Translations under genes and position numbers: made by a program
In this document: in pieces, positions 18,904 to 29,100 of the stretch
How the letters are laid out: each line of letters begins with the position of its first letter
How positions within the stretch are numbered: position 1 is the first letter of the stretch
NCBI GenBank assembly: GCA_910579805.1
Contig: CAJTWM010000007.1
Span: 62,001 to 126,000, forward strand
Direction: 5' to 3'
Length of the DNA: 64,000 nucleotides
Source of the DNA: an uncultured Lachnospiraceae bacterium
GTDB lineage: Bacteria; Bacillota; Clostridia; Lachnospirales; Lachnospiraceae
Notes under the pieces: generated by a model
Seen by the model: the letters and a program-made list of their open reading frames with translations, nothing else
What the model was told of the DNA's origin: nothing
The model's database searches: none

Positions 18904-19902
18904 TCACCCGGCGGCTTTTTCACGCTGTCTATGGATTCCGGCGCCAATCAGGAACAAACCGGCAGCCACCGAAAGAATCAGTACGGCCAAACGGATATTG
19001 GCGTCCAGAGAGGAAAGACTCCAGTGAAGGAAGTCGGCGTCTAAAAGGGAAGACTTTGACCAATCCTTCAGGCTCAGGCGGACCACATCATTGACAACGG
19101 CAAAGAAAGCGCCGCATAGGATGAAGGAGATCCCTGCCTTGACCATGGGGACGAATCTGCAATAGCGGATCAGGATAAAAAGCGCCCACGGTAAAAGAGA
19201 ACAAAAAGAAGTTATGGTCATGGCGACGCTCCAATAAAGGGAAGAATTTGCGTAAAGCCCGCATACGATGATGACTGCAAAAAGCCATAGGGTATCCCAT
19301 ATCATTACAAGCAGCCCCTTGTGGCGCGCGAGAACCTTTGGCAGAGTGATTTTGGCGATCACATAGGGCATGAAAGCCACGGAAAGCCCGAAGAAAGTCG
19401 GGACGGAGGCAAGAAGAAACCAGTTGCCGCCGGTATAAATACAAATCACCATGAACAGCAGCATCAGCGAAACCGTGAAGCTGCCCAGCGTAGCCGTGCC
19501 GATATGCTCTTTTGGAACGACAAGAGGAACAACGATCAGTGAAGCCGCCACCAGAAGAGAGGCCAGAACAATGAAAAACCAGTCCAAAGCATGGCCGATA
19601 GCCAGATTACAAATCAGGCAGACAAGGATGGGAATCGTAAAGATTCCTGCAAAGCATAGACCTATAGTATAGGTTTTTCTTCTTTCTTTTTTTAAGTGGG
19701 ATTCCAAAACATGGTTCTTTTCCGATATCAGTTTTTCATCAATATCAGTATTGCCTAGTCTTTCCGCTATCGTCCTGCAGTCTGTACATTCCGTGAGATG
19801 TTCTTCTACGACGGCTTGGCTGGAAGGACTGCAGGCATGGTCCTGATACAGAGGCAGAAGATCCTGTATGATTTCGCAATTATATTTTTTTTCTGTACTC
19901 AT
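18904..19902 (-). CDS. Zinc-finger anti-sigma factor, multi-pass membrane protein
   Basis: This is a 332-residue protein. The first about 45 residues form a zf-HC2 anti-sigma domain: NCEIIQDLLPLYQDHACS, then VVEEHLTECTDC with the His-x3-Cys-x2-Cys zinc set. A helical linker leads to a C-terminal region of about eight hydrophobic segments. The N-terminal domain is expected to hold the ECF sigma factor encoded just upstream. The membrane part would sense or transmit an envelope signal. The gene starts 16 bases after the sigma gene stop and has AAAGGAG upstream, so it is cotranscribed. The multi-pass C-terminus differs from classical single-pass anti-sigmas and excludes a simple RsiW-style extracellular domain. 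Confidence 0.85.
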   Translation of the reverse strand: MSTEKKYNCEIIQDLLPLYQDHACSPSSQAVVEEHLTECTDCRTIAERLGNTDIDEKLISEKNHVLESHLKKERRKTYTIGLCFAGIFTIPILVCLICNLAIGHALDWFFIVLASLLVAASLIVVPLVVPKEHIGTATLGSFTVSLMLLFMVICIYTGGNWFLLASVPTFFGLSVAFMPYVIAKITLPKVLARHKGLLVMIWDTLWLFAVIIVCGLYANSSLYWSVAMTITSFCSLLPWALFILIRYCRFVPMVKAGISFILCGAFFAVVNDVVRLSLKDWSKSSLLDADFLHWSLSSLDANIRLAVLILSVAAGLFLIGAGIHRQREKAAG

Positions 19903-19918
19903 AAATCTTATTCTCCTT

Positions 19919-20389
19919 TCATACTGACATTTTTTCCTGAATCTTTAGCCTTGCGCGGTGGTAGGTCACACGCGCCCAGTTTTCCGTTTTTCCGAATATC
20001 TGACCAATCTTTTGAAAAGATAATTCTCCAAATATCCGTAATTGGAATACTTCTTTATAGGGTTCGTCCATTGTGTGCAGGATCTGATGGATCCGTAAGG
20101 TTAGATCCTCGTCCTCTAAGAGCTGGGCAACGTTTGTCTCGCAAGGAAGATCGTCTGTCATTTCTCCGGTTTTTGAAGTTTTCCGTAATTCGTCGATGCA
20201 GGTATTCTTGGCAATGGCGCAGAGCCATGTAAATTCACCGGAATCGCCGCGATATTTTTTTTCGGTCTTGAAAGCTTTGAAAAATACTTCCTGTGTGATC
20301 TCTTCTGCCGAATGCGCGTTTCTGATCAGCGTCATCACATAAGAATAAATTTCCATGTAATAAGTGTTGTACAACTTATCAAAGTCCAT
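19919..20389 (-). CDS. ECF-family RNA polymerase sigma factor
   Basis: This is a 156-residue sigma-70 ECF factor. Region 2 spans about 5-70, with YSYVMTLIRNAHSAEEITQEVFFKAF and FTWLCAIAKNTCIDELRK. Region 4 spans about 105-155, with YKEVFQLRIFGELSFQKIGQIFGKTENWARVTYHRAR, the helix-turn-helix that reads the -35. It is the first gene of a two-gene unit with its membrane anti-sigma factor. A promoter of ECF type lies directly upstream, implying autoregulation. I use ATG 20389. The in-frame GTG at 20401 overlaps the AGGAGG ribosome site (20401-20406) and cannot be the start. The spacing to ATG is 11 bases, somewhat long. Confidence 0.9.
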   Translation of the reverse strand: MDFDKLYNTYYMEIYSYVMTLIRNAHSAEEITQEVFFKAFKTEKKYRGDSGEFTWLCAIAKNTCIDELRKTSKTGEMTDDLPCETNVAQLLEDEDLTLRIHQILHTMDEPYKEVFQLRIFGELSFQKIGQIFGKTENWARVTYHRARLKIQEKMSV

Positions 20390-20424
20390 GAACAGATTCA
20401 CCTCCTCTTGACTTTCATAGATTA

Positions 20425-20450
20425 GACGGGGAAGATCGGAGTTTGTTACA
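20425..20450 (-). promoter_or_regulatory. ECF-type promoter of the sigma/anti-sigma operon
   Basis: On the minus strand TGTAAC (20445-20450) is followed after exactly 16 bases by CGTC (20425-20428). This matches the Bacillus ECF consensus (sigma X/M/V type, TGTAAC-N16-CGTC). The predicted leader is about 30 bases. Confidence 0.65.
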
Positions 20451-20622
20451 AAATATTTTAAAAAAATAAAAATTTTTATATTTTCAGGCCGTTTTATTTA
20501 AGAGTATTATATCATTTGGCGGCCATTTGCGGATATTTTTAAAAAATATTTAAAAGTGCCGGGGAATTGTATGATATAATAAAGTATTCGGACTATAAGG
20601 GGTTACAAAGGAGAGGGTTCTT

Positions 20623-22233
20623 ATGCGGGAAGATTTTCATTTTCTTTATCCGCCGGGATATGACCGGGGATCGGAGATTCCTATGAAGGATTTCAAATTT
20701 ATTCATGCGTTACAGATCGATGAAATGATCGTGCTTGTCAAAGAAAGCTACCGGGGATTCCATGATCTTGCTTTGGAAAATTTCTTTACAACGGATACGG
20801 CTGTGCTGGATTACCGCCTTTCCATAGTGGAAGACTTAGTGGAAAATCCGGAATTATATCAGGTTTTTTGCAATTCGGTCACGATCATCCATAATATTTA
20901 TGATCTGCGCCGCGCCATCAGCAGCGATTTCTCGGTAGAATCGGCATTGAGTTCTATCCGATATCTGGAAATGTATCAGGAAATCGTGGAATTATTTGCG
21001 GAAGGGCTGAAGGGGCTTACACTGCATTCCGAGGGCATGAAGTTGTTTCGGGAGCAGATCTTGTCTATCACGGAAAGCGATGAATATCAAAATCTGCATA
21101 CGGAACTTTCTAAAATGGAAACACGGTTTGGAAATATCAAAAGCGTCATGGTCGGCATCAATCTGGATGAGACTCTCCGTGCAAAAGAAGCGGGGGTCAT
21201 ATCTATAGAGAACAGGTATTTTCATGAAGGAAGTATTATGGATAAGCTGCTGAAAAAAGACCCAAAGGATTCGTTTTCACTGATCTCGCCGCTATATCCG
21301 CTTTCGAAAGGGCTTCATGGAGAAGAATTAAAAGCGCTCAATTATTCGCTAAGGGCGTCGCTGAACACGATCTATATGAAATCTATCCGTAGCTTTGAAC
21401 CGTTGATCCAAAAGTATTATAGTGTGAATACCTCTTTATTTGTGGCGCTGTTGGATGATATCCGTTTTTTAACGGCAGGAGTGGGCTTCATTTTATCTAT
21501 GAAGGACAAGGGATTTTCTATGTGCCGCCCGGAAACGGCGGCGGTTGGTGAGAAAAGGTGCGATTTGGAGCAGGTGTATAATCCCGTGCTGGCAAGGCGC
21601 GCCATTGAGGATACGATCGTATCCAACTCCTTTTCTTTTGACGAAAACGGAAGATTTTATCTGGTGACCGGACCGAATCATGGGGGAAAGTCTATTTTTG
21701 CCTATTCGGTAGGGATGGCGCAGGCCTTGTTTCAGCTTGGCCTATTTGTTCCGGCAAAGAGGGCGGTGATCAGTCCGGTTTCCGGTATCTACACTCATTT
21801 TCCATCCTCGGATGAGAACAATTACGGAAAGGGAAGGCTGGAGAGCGAGTGCGCCCGCCTGAGCGATATTATGAAGGAGCTGACGGATACGGATATGCTG
21901 CTCATGGACGAGTCTTTTTCCAGTACCAGCGGTCTGGAGGCGGGATATATTGCATCCGAGGTACTGACGGGGATCGGCATCATAGGCTGCGGGGGAATTT
22001 TTGTTACCCATATCCATGATCTGCCTCAGCAGACAAAGGAATATAATGCCCATCCGCAAAACAAAGGAAAGATAGACAATCTGGTGGCGCTTATGGAAAG
22101 TAAAGAGGACGGGACGAGAAGCTATAAGATAGCCCGTACCGTACCGGACGGGCTTAGTTATGCCAAAGATATCGCATCCCGCTACGGGCTTGACCTGGAA
22201 GGGATTTTGAAAGGAAGAGAAGGTATATCGTAA
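20623..22233 (+). CDS. MutS-like ABC ATPase (non-mismatch-repair type)
   Basis: This is a 536-residue protein carrying only the lever and ATPase parts of the MutS superfamily. Residues 1-330 are helical, resembling MutS core/lever helices. The ATPase domain (about 340-520) has Walker A GPNHGGKS (near 349; canonical MutS reads GPNMGGKST), Walker B with the MutS-type signature LLMDESFSSTS (near 424) and the THIHDL switch. It lacks the mismatch-binding N-terminal domain, the Smr nuclease tail of MutS2 and the C-terminal helix-turn-helix, so a role in mismatch repair is unlikely. It resembles Firmicute stand-alone MutS-related proteins of unknown function. GGAGAGGGTTCTT precedes the ATG, and a TATAAT at 20575-20580 is the probable -10. 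Confidence 0.82.
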   Translation: MREDFHFLYPPGYDRGSEIPMKDFKFIHALQIDEMIVLVKESYRGFHDLALENFFTTDTAVLDYRLSIVEDLVENPELYQVFCNSVTIIHNIYDLRRAISSDFSVESALSSIRYLEMYQEIVELFAEGLKGLTLHSEGMKLFREQILSITESDEYQNLHTELSKMETRFGNIKSVMVGINLDETLRAKEAGVISIENRYFHEGSIMDKLLKKDPKDSFSLISPLYPLSKGLHGEELKALNYSLRASLNTIYMKSIRSFEPLIQKYYSVNTSLFVALLDDIRFLTAGVGFILSMKDKGFSMCRPETAAVGEKRCDLEQVYNPVLARRAIEDTIVSNSFSFDENGRFYLVTGPNHGGKSIFAYSVGMAQALFQLGLFVPAKRAVISPVSGIYTHFPSSDENNYGKGRLESECARLSDIMKELTDTDMLLMDESFSSTSGLEAGYIASEVLTGIGIIGCGGIFVTHIHDLPQQTKEYNAHPQNKGKIDNLVALMESKEDGTRSYKIARTVPDGLSYAKDIASRYGLDLEGILKGREGIS

Positions 22234-22263
22234 ACAGGTCCTCCTGTTACGATATACCTTCTT
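22217..22263. terminator. Bidirectional terminator between mutS-like and histidine kinase genes
   Basis: AAGAAGGTATATCGTAACAGG read from the minus strand mirrors the plus strand, with one bulged A and a TCCT loop. The hairpin contains the stop codon of the MutS-like gene. TTATTT follows on the plus strand. Confidence 0.7.
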
Positions 22264-22298
22264 ATTTCTGTCGTTACGTTTCATGATGCATTTTCCTG

Positions 22299-24563
22299 TT
22301 AAGTTTCGGATGGGATAACGCCGTATTGGGCGTCGCGGATGGCTTTATTGATTGCCCCCAATAATTCCGGCGTATCGATCGGTTTGCCTAAATGCGCATT
22401 CATGCCGCATCTTTTTGACATCTGCCGGTCTTCTTCAAAATTATTGGCTGATAAGGCAATGATCGGAATATTTGCCAATACCGGGTCTTCGATCTTACGA
22501 ATGGCTTTTGCCGCGTTATATCCGTTCATGACGGGCATTTGAATATCCATGAGGATCAGGGAATAATATCCGTGTTCCGAATTTCTTACTTTGTCCACTG
22601 CGATACTGCCGTCTACAGCGCTGTCTACCAAAAATCCGGCGTCTTCCAACAAAGCGGCTTCGATCTCCAAATTGATCTCCGTATCCTCTACAATAAGGAT
22701 CCGATGAGGAGAAGCGGAAGAAGCGGCGCAGACGCCGGCTTCAGAAGAAATCGTTGCCGGACTATGTATCGGAAAGGAGAGGGTGATGGTAAAACAGCTT
22801 CCTTTTCCCACTTCGCTTTCCACTTCGATCGTTCCTCCCATCATATCAATCGTGTTCTTAACGATCGTCAGACCCAACCCTGTTCCGTGTACGCCGCTCA
22901 GCGTGGTATTTTTCTCCCGTTCGAAAGGTTCGAACAGACGCTGCATAAATTTGGGGCTGATTCCTACGCCGTTGTCTTTGACGATAAACTGATATTTTAC
23001 ATAATCGTTTTCGGGGATACCCAGCTCCGTAACGATAATCTTCACTTTACCGCCTGTATTGGTGTATTTTACGGCGTTATTCGTAAGACGCAGCAAGGTA
23101 TGGGTCAATTTCTCGGCATCACTGTAGACCATATAATGTTTCAGGCCAGAAACATCCAGCGAGAGAGTAATGTCCTTTCCTAATGATTTTGGAAGCATAG
23201 TGTTTTGCACTTCATGCACGATGTCGACCAAATTGCATACTTCTTTTTTTATATGTATTTTTCCGGATTCCATTCTTGACAGTTCCAGTACCGCATTGAT
23301 CAGCATAAGGAGCTGCTTGCTGGAGGATTCGATCCTGCTTAAGTAGCCCATTGCTTTTTCCGTGTCGTCTATATGTTTTTTGGCAAGAGCAGACAGCCCT
23401 ACGATAGCGGTCATAGGAGTCCGGATATCATGTGACATATTGGAGAGAAAAGTATTTCTTGCAATATTTGCGGATTTTGCCTGTGTCAAAGCGTCTTCCA
23501 GCACTTCTTTCTGCTCCATTTTTTGTATGATTTCCGCGTCGATGCTCCGGTATCCCATGACAATCTGTGAAATATGTTCGTCACTGCCCACATTTACAAT
23601 ATGAAGATCCAAATATCCGGTGTCGCTGCCATGGGTAATGCGGTAATTGACATGAAAATTACGTCCGGCAGACAACTTTGCGCGTATATAATCGGGGTTG
23701 GTAGCGTTTAAAACAATGTAACGGTCGTCGGGATGCACCCATTTCTGGATGTAGTCCGCATCAAAGCCTGCAAACCTATAAGGAGGATTGATATCCTCAA
23801 AGAGATAGGCCATCCGATAACTCAAACGGTAAGGCTGGATGATATTTTTATCCAGATTTACATAATATATAGAATCATAATCAATGCCTAATCCTTCTAT
23901 GACTTTAAGGCGTTGGAGATGGGTTTTGTTGATCTCCTCAAATTCTTTGCCGTAATCATCGATCAGGTCATGCAGTTGCTGTTCTTTCTGGAGCGTCCGG
24001 TTGAGCATGTCTTCCCGTTCTTTGTCCTGAAGATTCTTGCGTTCCGTTGCATCAGATACGAATACATAAAAAATATCGCCTGCCGACTTACTGTGTATGA
24101 AGTGTCCGTAATCCTCCAGCCACAGTATATTGCCGCCTTTTTGAATGATACGGTATTCTACATAGTCGAGATCGTAGCAGCTTTGCTCTATCTGCTCTTC
24201 GATGCTTTTTTCTACTCTGTCCAAATCTTCGGGATGAACCATTCCCTTAAAGGAATTTCCTGTCAGTTCTTTGAACTCCGCCATGGTATCGCAATTATAA
24301 AGATGCAGTATGGAGGCGTTCGCATAAAGAAGTTCAGCCGTTTCATCGGCCCGGTAAATAAAGAAACCTCCGGGCATCTGGTCCGTAAATTTTTTTATAT
24401 GATAAGCGGTCTGCACGTTCTGCATCCTGAAATCAGGTGTCAGACTTTCCGACGGATATTTTTGCGCTAACAGGGTAATGTCTGCTTCCTCTTTTTCGGA
24501 GAGGTTCAAGGTAGATAATATAGATTCGATTAAGCCATGATCAATATAAGTTTGCTCATTCAA
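22299..24563 (-). CDS. Cytosolic hybrid sensor histidine kinase with PAS domains
   Basis: This is a 754-residue signalling protein with no membrane segment. After an N-terminal helical region come a PAS fold (about 62-180, with PGGFFIYRAD, a VHPEDLDRV motif and a PAC end VSDATERK) and a second PAS-like region (about 225-350, with VHPDDRYIV). The HisKA domain carries the phospho-accepting His 378 in MSHDIRTP. HATPase_c has LTNNAVKYT, DNGVGIS and GTGLGL. The C-terminal receiver (about 620-745) has the phospho-Asp near 673 in LILMDIQMP. A phosphorelay through an unlinked HPt or response regulator is expected; none is adjacent. The signal is unknown, though PAS folds often bind small ligands or redox cofactors. 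It is monocistronic and convergent with the MutS-like gene. Confidence 0.92.
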   Translation of the reverse strand: MNEQTYIDHGLIESILSTLNLSEKEEADITLLAQKYPSESLTPDFRMQNVQTAYHIKKFTDQMPGGFFIYRADETAELLYANASILHLYNCDTMAEFKELTGNSFKGMVHPEDLDRVEKSIEEQIEQSCYDLDYVEYRIIQKGGNILWLEDYGHFIHSKSAGDIFYVFVSDATERKNLQDKEREDMLNRTLQKEQQLHDLIDDYGKEFEEINKTHLQRLKVIEGLGIDYDSIYYVNLDKNIIQPYRLSYRMAYLFEDINPPYRFAGFDADYIQKWVHPDDRYIVLNATNPDYIRAKLSAGRNFHVNYRITHGSDTGYLDLHIVNVGSDEHISQIVMGYRSIDAEIIQKMEQKEVLEDALTQAKSANIARNTFLSNMSHDIRTPMTAIVGLSALAKKHIDDTEKAMGYLSRIESSSKQLLMLINAVLELSRMESGKIHIKKEVCNLVDIVHEVQNTMLPKSLGKDITLSLDVSGLKHYMVYSDAEKLTHTLLRLTNNAVKYTNTGGKVKIIVTELGIPENDYVKYQFIVKDNGVGISPKFMQRLFEPFEREKNTTLSGVHGTGLGLTIVKNTIDMMGGTIEVESEVGKGSCFTITLSFPIHSPATISSEAGVCAASSASPHRILIVEDTEINLEIEAALLEDAGFLVDSAVDGSIAVDKVRNSEHGYYSLILMDIQMPVMNGYNAAKAIRKIEDPVLANIPIIALSANNFEEDRQMSKRCGMNAHLGKPIDTPELLGAINKAIRDAQYGVIPSET

Positions 24564-24640
24564 GACAGTCTCCCCCTTAAGTGGTTGTACCTATACGATT
24601 ATATAATAACACTTTCAAAATCATCTGTCATTATTTTAGT

Positions 24641-24669
24641 TTGAAATTTTACGGCAAGTATACTATGAT
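24641..24669 (+). promoter_or_regulatory. Promoter of the MIF-like gene
   Basis: TTGAAA (24641-24646) and TATGAT (24664-24669) are spaced 17 bases apart. The leader is about 62 bases and ends with AAGGAGGAAATAAGAAG before the ATG. Confidence 0.6.
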
Positions 24670-24737
24670 AAAAATACCGTGCGGTACCGTGCCTGCGGGC
24701 TGCCGGTAAAACCAAATGTTAAGGAGGAAATAAGAAG

Positions 24738-25079
24738 ATGCCGTTTATTGATTCTAAGATTACTGTTCCTGTTACGCCGGAGAAGAGAGAAGCTTTAAAA
24801 ACAGAGTTGGGAAAAGCCATATCTACTTTAAATAAACCGGAAAGTTACCTTATGATCGGGTTTGAAGACAATTACGATCTGTATATGGGAGGAAAAAAGC
24901 TTGAAAAGGGAGCTTTTGTAGAAGTGAAGCTGTTCGGGAACGCTTCGTCAGGAGCGTATGAAAAGATGACGGAACAGATCTGCAGCATTTACGAAAAGGA
25001 ATTGGGGATACCGGGGAACGGTATTTATATTACTTATTCGGGTATTACGGACTGGGGATATGACGGAAGAAATTTTTAG
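24738..25079 (+). CDS. MIF-like tautomerase
   Basis: This is a 113-residue tautomerase-superfamily protein with the length of macrophage migration inhibitory factor rather than the about 62-residue 4-oxalocrotonate tautomerases. Pro 2, the catalytic base of the superfamily, follows the initiator Met (MPFIDSKIT). The MIF-like block NKPESYLMIGFED carries the conserved Lys near 33, and GNASSGAYEKM and GITDWGYDGRNF follow. Expected activity is keto-enol tautomerisation of phenylpyruvate-type substrates, as a trimer. There is no signal peptide, so it is cytoplasmic unless exported by a non-classical route. It has its own promoter and a strong AAGGAGG. A host-interaction role is speculation. The natural substrate is unknown. 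Confidence 0.88.
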   Translation: MPFIDSKITVPVTPEKREALKTELGKAISTLNKPESYLMIGFEDNYDLYMGGKKLEKGAFVEVKLFGNASSGAYEKMTEQICSIYEKELGIPGNGIYITYSGITDWGYDGRNF

Positions 25080-25151
25080 TATAAAAAGATTCATTTTTTA
25101 TTAAAAACCGAAATATATTTTAATAATATTAATCATATATTCGGAGTTTCC

Positions 25152-26030
25152 ATGAAACAATCTTTTCAGAAAGTATCCTTTCGGAATACGAAACTTTTTC
25201 CCCAGTCTATCAAAAAACCGACGGCAGTACTGCTGATCCTTGCAGCCTCTTTTTTGTTCGGAAGAGGCGTGGCATATGTAAATTATAAAACGGGTTCGCC
25301 ATATATGCAGGCCATGAGCGGAGCGGTATTGTCTTCGGAAAACTGGGGGCTTGGCTTCGGGCAGGAAGGAAGCGCGCCTACCGGTAATGTATCGGCGGAG
25401 GAATTAAAGAAATACGACGCTTATTATGTGGGGGACGGAAACGAAAAGGTAATCTACCTTACTTTTGACGCGGGATATGAGAACGGGAATACGGAGGCGA
25501 TTCTGGATGCCTTAAAAAAGCATAATGTATCGGCAACCTTTTTTGTGGTGGGACATTATCTGGAATCGGCGCCGGAACTTGTAAAACGTATGGTAAAGGA
25601 AGGACATACGGTTGGAAACCATACCTATCATCATTTGGATATGTCTTCTATTTCGAGCAAAGAGTCGTTCCGGAAAGAGATGGACGACGTATCCGGGCTG
25701 TTTGAGGAGATAACGGGGACGAAACTATCCATGTATTACCGGCCTCCGCAGGGGAAATACAGTACGGAGAATCTGAAAATGGCGCAGGAGTTTGGCTATC
25801 ACACCTTTTTTTGGAGTCTGGCTTATGTAGACTGGTATCAGGATAAGCAGCCGACGAAGGAAGAGGCGTTTCATAAGCTGATTGGAAGGATCCATCCCGG
25901 CGCTATTGTGCTGTTACATAGTACGTCAAAAACAAATGCGGAAATATTGGATGAACTTCTGACGAAGTGGGAAGAACTGGGCTATAGTTTTAAGACCTTG
26001 GCAGATTTAACGGGAGAAAGCAGCTCCTGA
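25152..26030 (+). CDS. PdaA-like polysaccharide (peptidoglycan) deacetylase
   Basis: This is a 292-residue membrane-anchored enzyme. An uncleaved N-terminal helix (about 22-45, AVLLILAASFLFGRG) anchors it outside the membrane. The NodB homology domain (about 95-285) has motif 1 TFDAGYENG, motif 2 HTYHH, motif 3 YRPPQGKYS, motif 4 FWSLAYVDW and motif 5 IVLLHS, the metal-dependent deacetylase set. The phrase TFDAGYENGNT and the spacing resemble the delta-lactam-forming PdaA used in spore cortex rather than chitin deacetylases. GGAG lies 5 bases before the ATG. It follows the MIF-like gene by 72 bases, possibly by read-through. Function in sporulation is inferred from the family. Confidence 0.88.
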   Translation: MKQSFQKVSFRNTKLFPQSIKKPTAVLLILAASFLFGRGVAYVNYKTGSPYMQAMSGAVLSSENWGLGFGQEGSAPTGNVSAEELKKYDAYYVGDGNEKVIYLTFDAGYENGNTEAILDALKKHNVSATFFVVGHYLESAPELVKRMVKEGHTVGNHTYHHLDMSSISSKESFRKEMDDVSGLFEEITGTKLSMYYRPPQGKYSTENLKMAQEFGYHTFFWSLAYVDWYQDKQPTKEEAFHKLIGRIHPGAIVLLHSTSKTNAEILDELLTKWEELGYSFKTLADLTGESSS

Positions 26031-26087
26031 TTATAAGACCGTTGCCGGGACGGGACGGATGGTAATGAAAAGGCGGGCCAAAACGCA

Positions 26088-26111
26088 TAAAAAAGCGGGC
26101 CTGCTTTTTTT
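26088..26111 (+). terminator. Possible terminator after the deacetylase gene
   Basis: AAAAAAGC and GCTTTTTT flank GGGCCT and end in a T run. The stem is short in G+C, so the call is weak. Confidence 0.4.
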
Positions 26112-26163
26112 CTTTGGCGCAATGTGCTAAAATATAAAAAAGTGCAGAGTTGGGGTGGTCACA

Positions 26164-29100
26164 GTGTTAATATTAAAAACGAACGCAGAATTAAAAAAAG
26201 TTTTTGCAAGACTGATAAAAACGGTCAATGCACCGGTCGCATGGACGGATCATTTTGTGATCGCAAATAACAATCTGATTCTTTTAGGGACCGGCCGGTC
26301 ATTGATCTTTAGTTTTGACAATAAAAAAGTATATACCAACCTTATGGATGTTTCCACGGAAAAAAAGCGGATAGAGCGGATTCCGAATCAGGAGCTGATC
26401 AACAACATCCTGAACATGACCTTATACGCTTTTGGCAAATGGGGGGCTATAGGCGGATTGAAAGTAGAAAAAGATTACGCGGCTTTAAACGAGCTGTTTT
26501 CCAATGTATTCCGTCCGCTCCGGATAGAAGCGCAGCTTAGGAGTGAAGGGATGCGTTTTTACAAAAACGGAATGCAGATCACATTTGAGGACGCGGTAGC
26601 TGCAGCGATGAAGCTTTTAAAAGAAGAAGGAAAAGGGGAAACGGAAGAAGCGCAAGGAGCGTCCGGGCCGGAGGAGCCGGACAGGGAACGGGAGGACGGT
26701 TTCTGGCAGGCGGACGATGAGGAAGACGAGGAACGAAAAGCGGGATATGTTGAGGACGACGAGTATGAGATCGGACTGTGGCATAAGATGATCTGGAAAA
26801 AAGAAGCCTGCACATTCGAAAAACATCCGCAGAGTGAAAAAGATGCGGTAAAATCCCGGATCGGCAATAATTTTTATATGACCGAATATCAATGTCCGAA
26901 ATGCAAGGAAAAGCTGTACATGGGAGTGTATCCGACGGACCGGGAAATACTGATCGAAACCGAAGAAGCGAGAGTGTATATGGCGAGGACATATGCGTGC
27001 AATACCTGCAATATCTTTTATACCCCCAGACCGGAAAAGCTTTTGCAGGAAGGGGACGTATACAGTCTAAAATTTGACGAGGACCGGGTCGCCTATGAGG
27101 ATTATCTGGAAGTATTGGGAAATAAGGCGGAGAGGACGACCAATTATAAATTGAACGAGTATGAGTCGGACAGGCTGAACGGAAAAAAGAAGGACAATAC
27201 GGAAGAAAGCGGCACGGCAGCCGGTTCGGAAACGGAAGAAACGGGTATTGCAGAGGAAAACGGCGGGGACGGCAGGAAGAAAGGAAAAGCAGGGATCTTT
27301 GCCCGCGGAAGGCTTGGAAATACAGGACGGCAGGAATCCCAAAGAAAAGGAAAAGCAAAGAATCCAACGGAAACAATGGGGCGGCCGGAGGCAGAAGAAC
27401 GGTCGGAAATGGAAAGCCGGAGAGGCGCGGAAGAAGGAACGGAAATAAAAGGATGGCTGAAGCCGGATAGAAGGTTGGAAACGGAAAGCCGGACGGCAGA
27501 AGAACAGGAGGAGAGAAAAGAACCGTATCAACATTACATGGGGCAAAACGGGCCGGTCCCGGAGCAGGAAAATCCGGAGAGGACAGGCGCAGCGCAGACC
27601 CGGCAGGAGACATGGGGCCGCGGCAATGAGCAGGGAGCGCGTAAAAAAGAGCTTTCTGCAGAAATGAAGAAGAATAAGGCGCGCCTTATGGAGAAGACGA
27701 CGGAGGAGTTAAAAGTTATCCTGACAGGACTGGAAAATAAAGCCGAAAGCGTGATAGCAGAGCGGGGGAAAGACGGACTGGCAGGAAGGGAATACATAGA
27801 GGTAGTACAGGAGGCGCTGAAGGAAAAGCTGACGGCAAAATATGACGCCCGAGTGGAAACGTTGGGAAACTTTTCCCTAAGGCAGCTTACCGAACTGAAG
27901 AAGCAGATCGGACAGGAAAGCTGCCTTTCCGAGGAGGAAAAAGAACGATATATCAAAAAGGTAGACCGCCGTCTTTATCAGCTTGAAGAAAAATCCGTAG
28001 AACAGAAGTTAGAACTGAGTAAAAATAAGAGCTATGCCCAAATTGAACAATTGATAGAAGAAATCGAAAAGGGAGTGGAATCGGAGGAGCTAAAGCAGGA
28101 AACGATCAGGAAATTAAAACAGATCAGGGTGGACCGGGCAGAAAGGGAGGCGGAGCATTTGATCGTGCATATGCCGCTGCACTTGGACAGGAAGCAGCTC
28201 GCTGCCTATCTGGAGCAGCTTGACAGATATAAAGAAGTGGATCTTACGCCTTATCGTAAACGAATCGAACAGAGAAAAGATATGGCGGAGAAAGAGGAGA
28301 TCAGCGGGATCGTAAAACGGGGCGGTAAAAAAGACAGGAGCGCCCTTTGGGAACTATACGGACAGTTGGAAAAGGAAGATTATAAGGCGGAAAATAAAGC
28401 CCCCTTTTTGGAAAAAATTTATGAAAAGATCCGTAAAATGGATGAAGACGAGATAGAAAGGATCTGCCCCGACATTGCTTCTCTTTCCTTTGCAGAGGGG
28501 CTGGAGGCATATGAAAAGATCGAACAGGGAATGTTTTTACCGGAATTAAAAACGAATACGCTGGAAATGATCGAACGCAGGCTGACAAAATTAAAGACAG
28601 ACGAGGGCGTTCAGCTTATGCGGAAACTGAAACATGATATGGAAGAAAAGATGCCGGGTTTTGCGCATTTTTATTTCTATGACGCGAGGGAAGAAAGAAG
28701 AAGGAGCGAAAGGGAAGAGAGCGGCAGGAGCAGTGAGAACGGCGAAACCGGGGAAAAAGAACATGCAGCCATGATGCGGGCGGTATCAGGCTATGCCTCT
28801 TCAAGGAGTCAGTATGAGTATCCGATCGTCGTATGCGATACAAGCCGGGCGTCAAACGGAAAAGAAGGGTTTGTGCTGACTCCCGACCACATTTTTTACC
28901 ACGCATTTTTAAATTCCGGCGTTATGGACATTACAGATATTGAAACGGTGGAGACAGGTAAGGGACTTTTGACCAAAGGGATCTATTTACGATCTTTTTC
29001 CGGAAAAAAGGAAAAACTCCCAAACAGTGTGCGGGCGGAAGACTGGGAAACTTTTGCAGAGATCTTAAACGATTTTGTGACTTATCTTCAGGAAAAACCG

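Noticed and set aside
26579..27613. Long Pro/Ser/Arg-rich minus-strand frame of 344 codons
   Set aside because: It is an artefact of the purine-rich low-complexity region on the plus strand; the composition is not protein-like.
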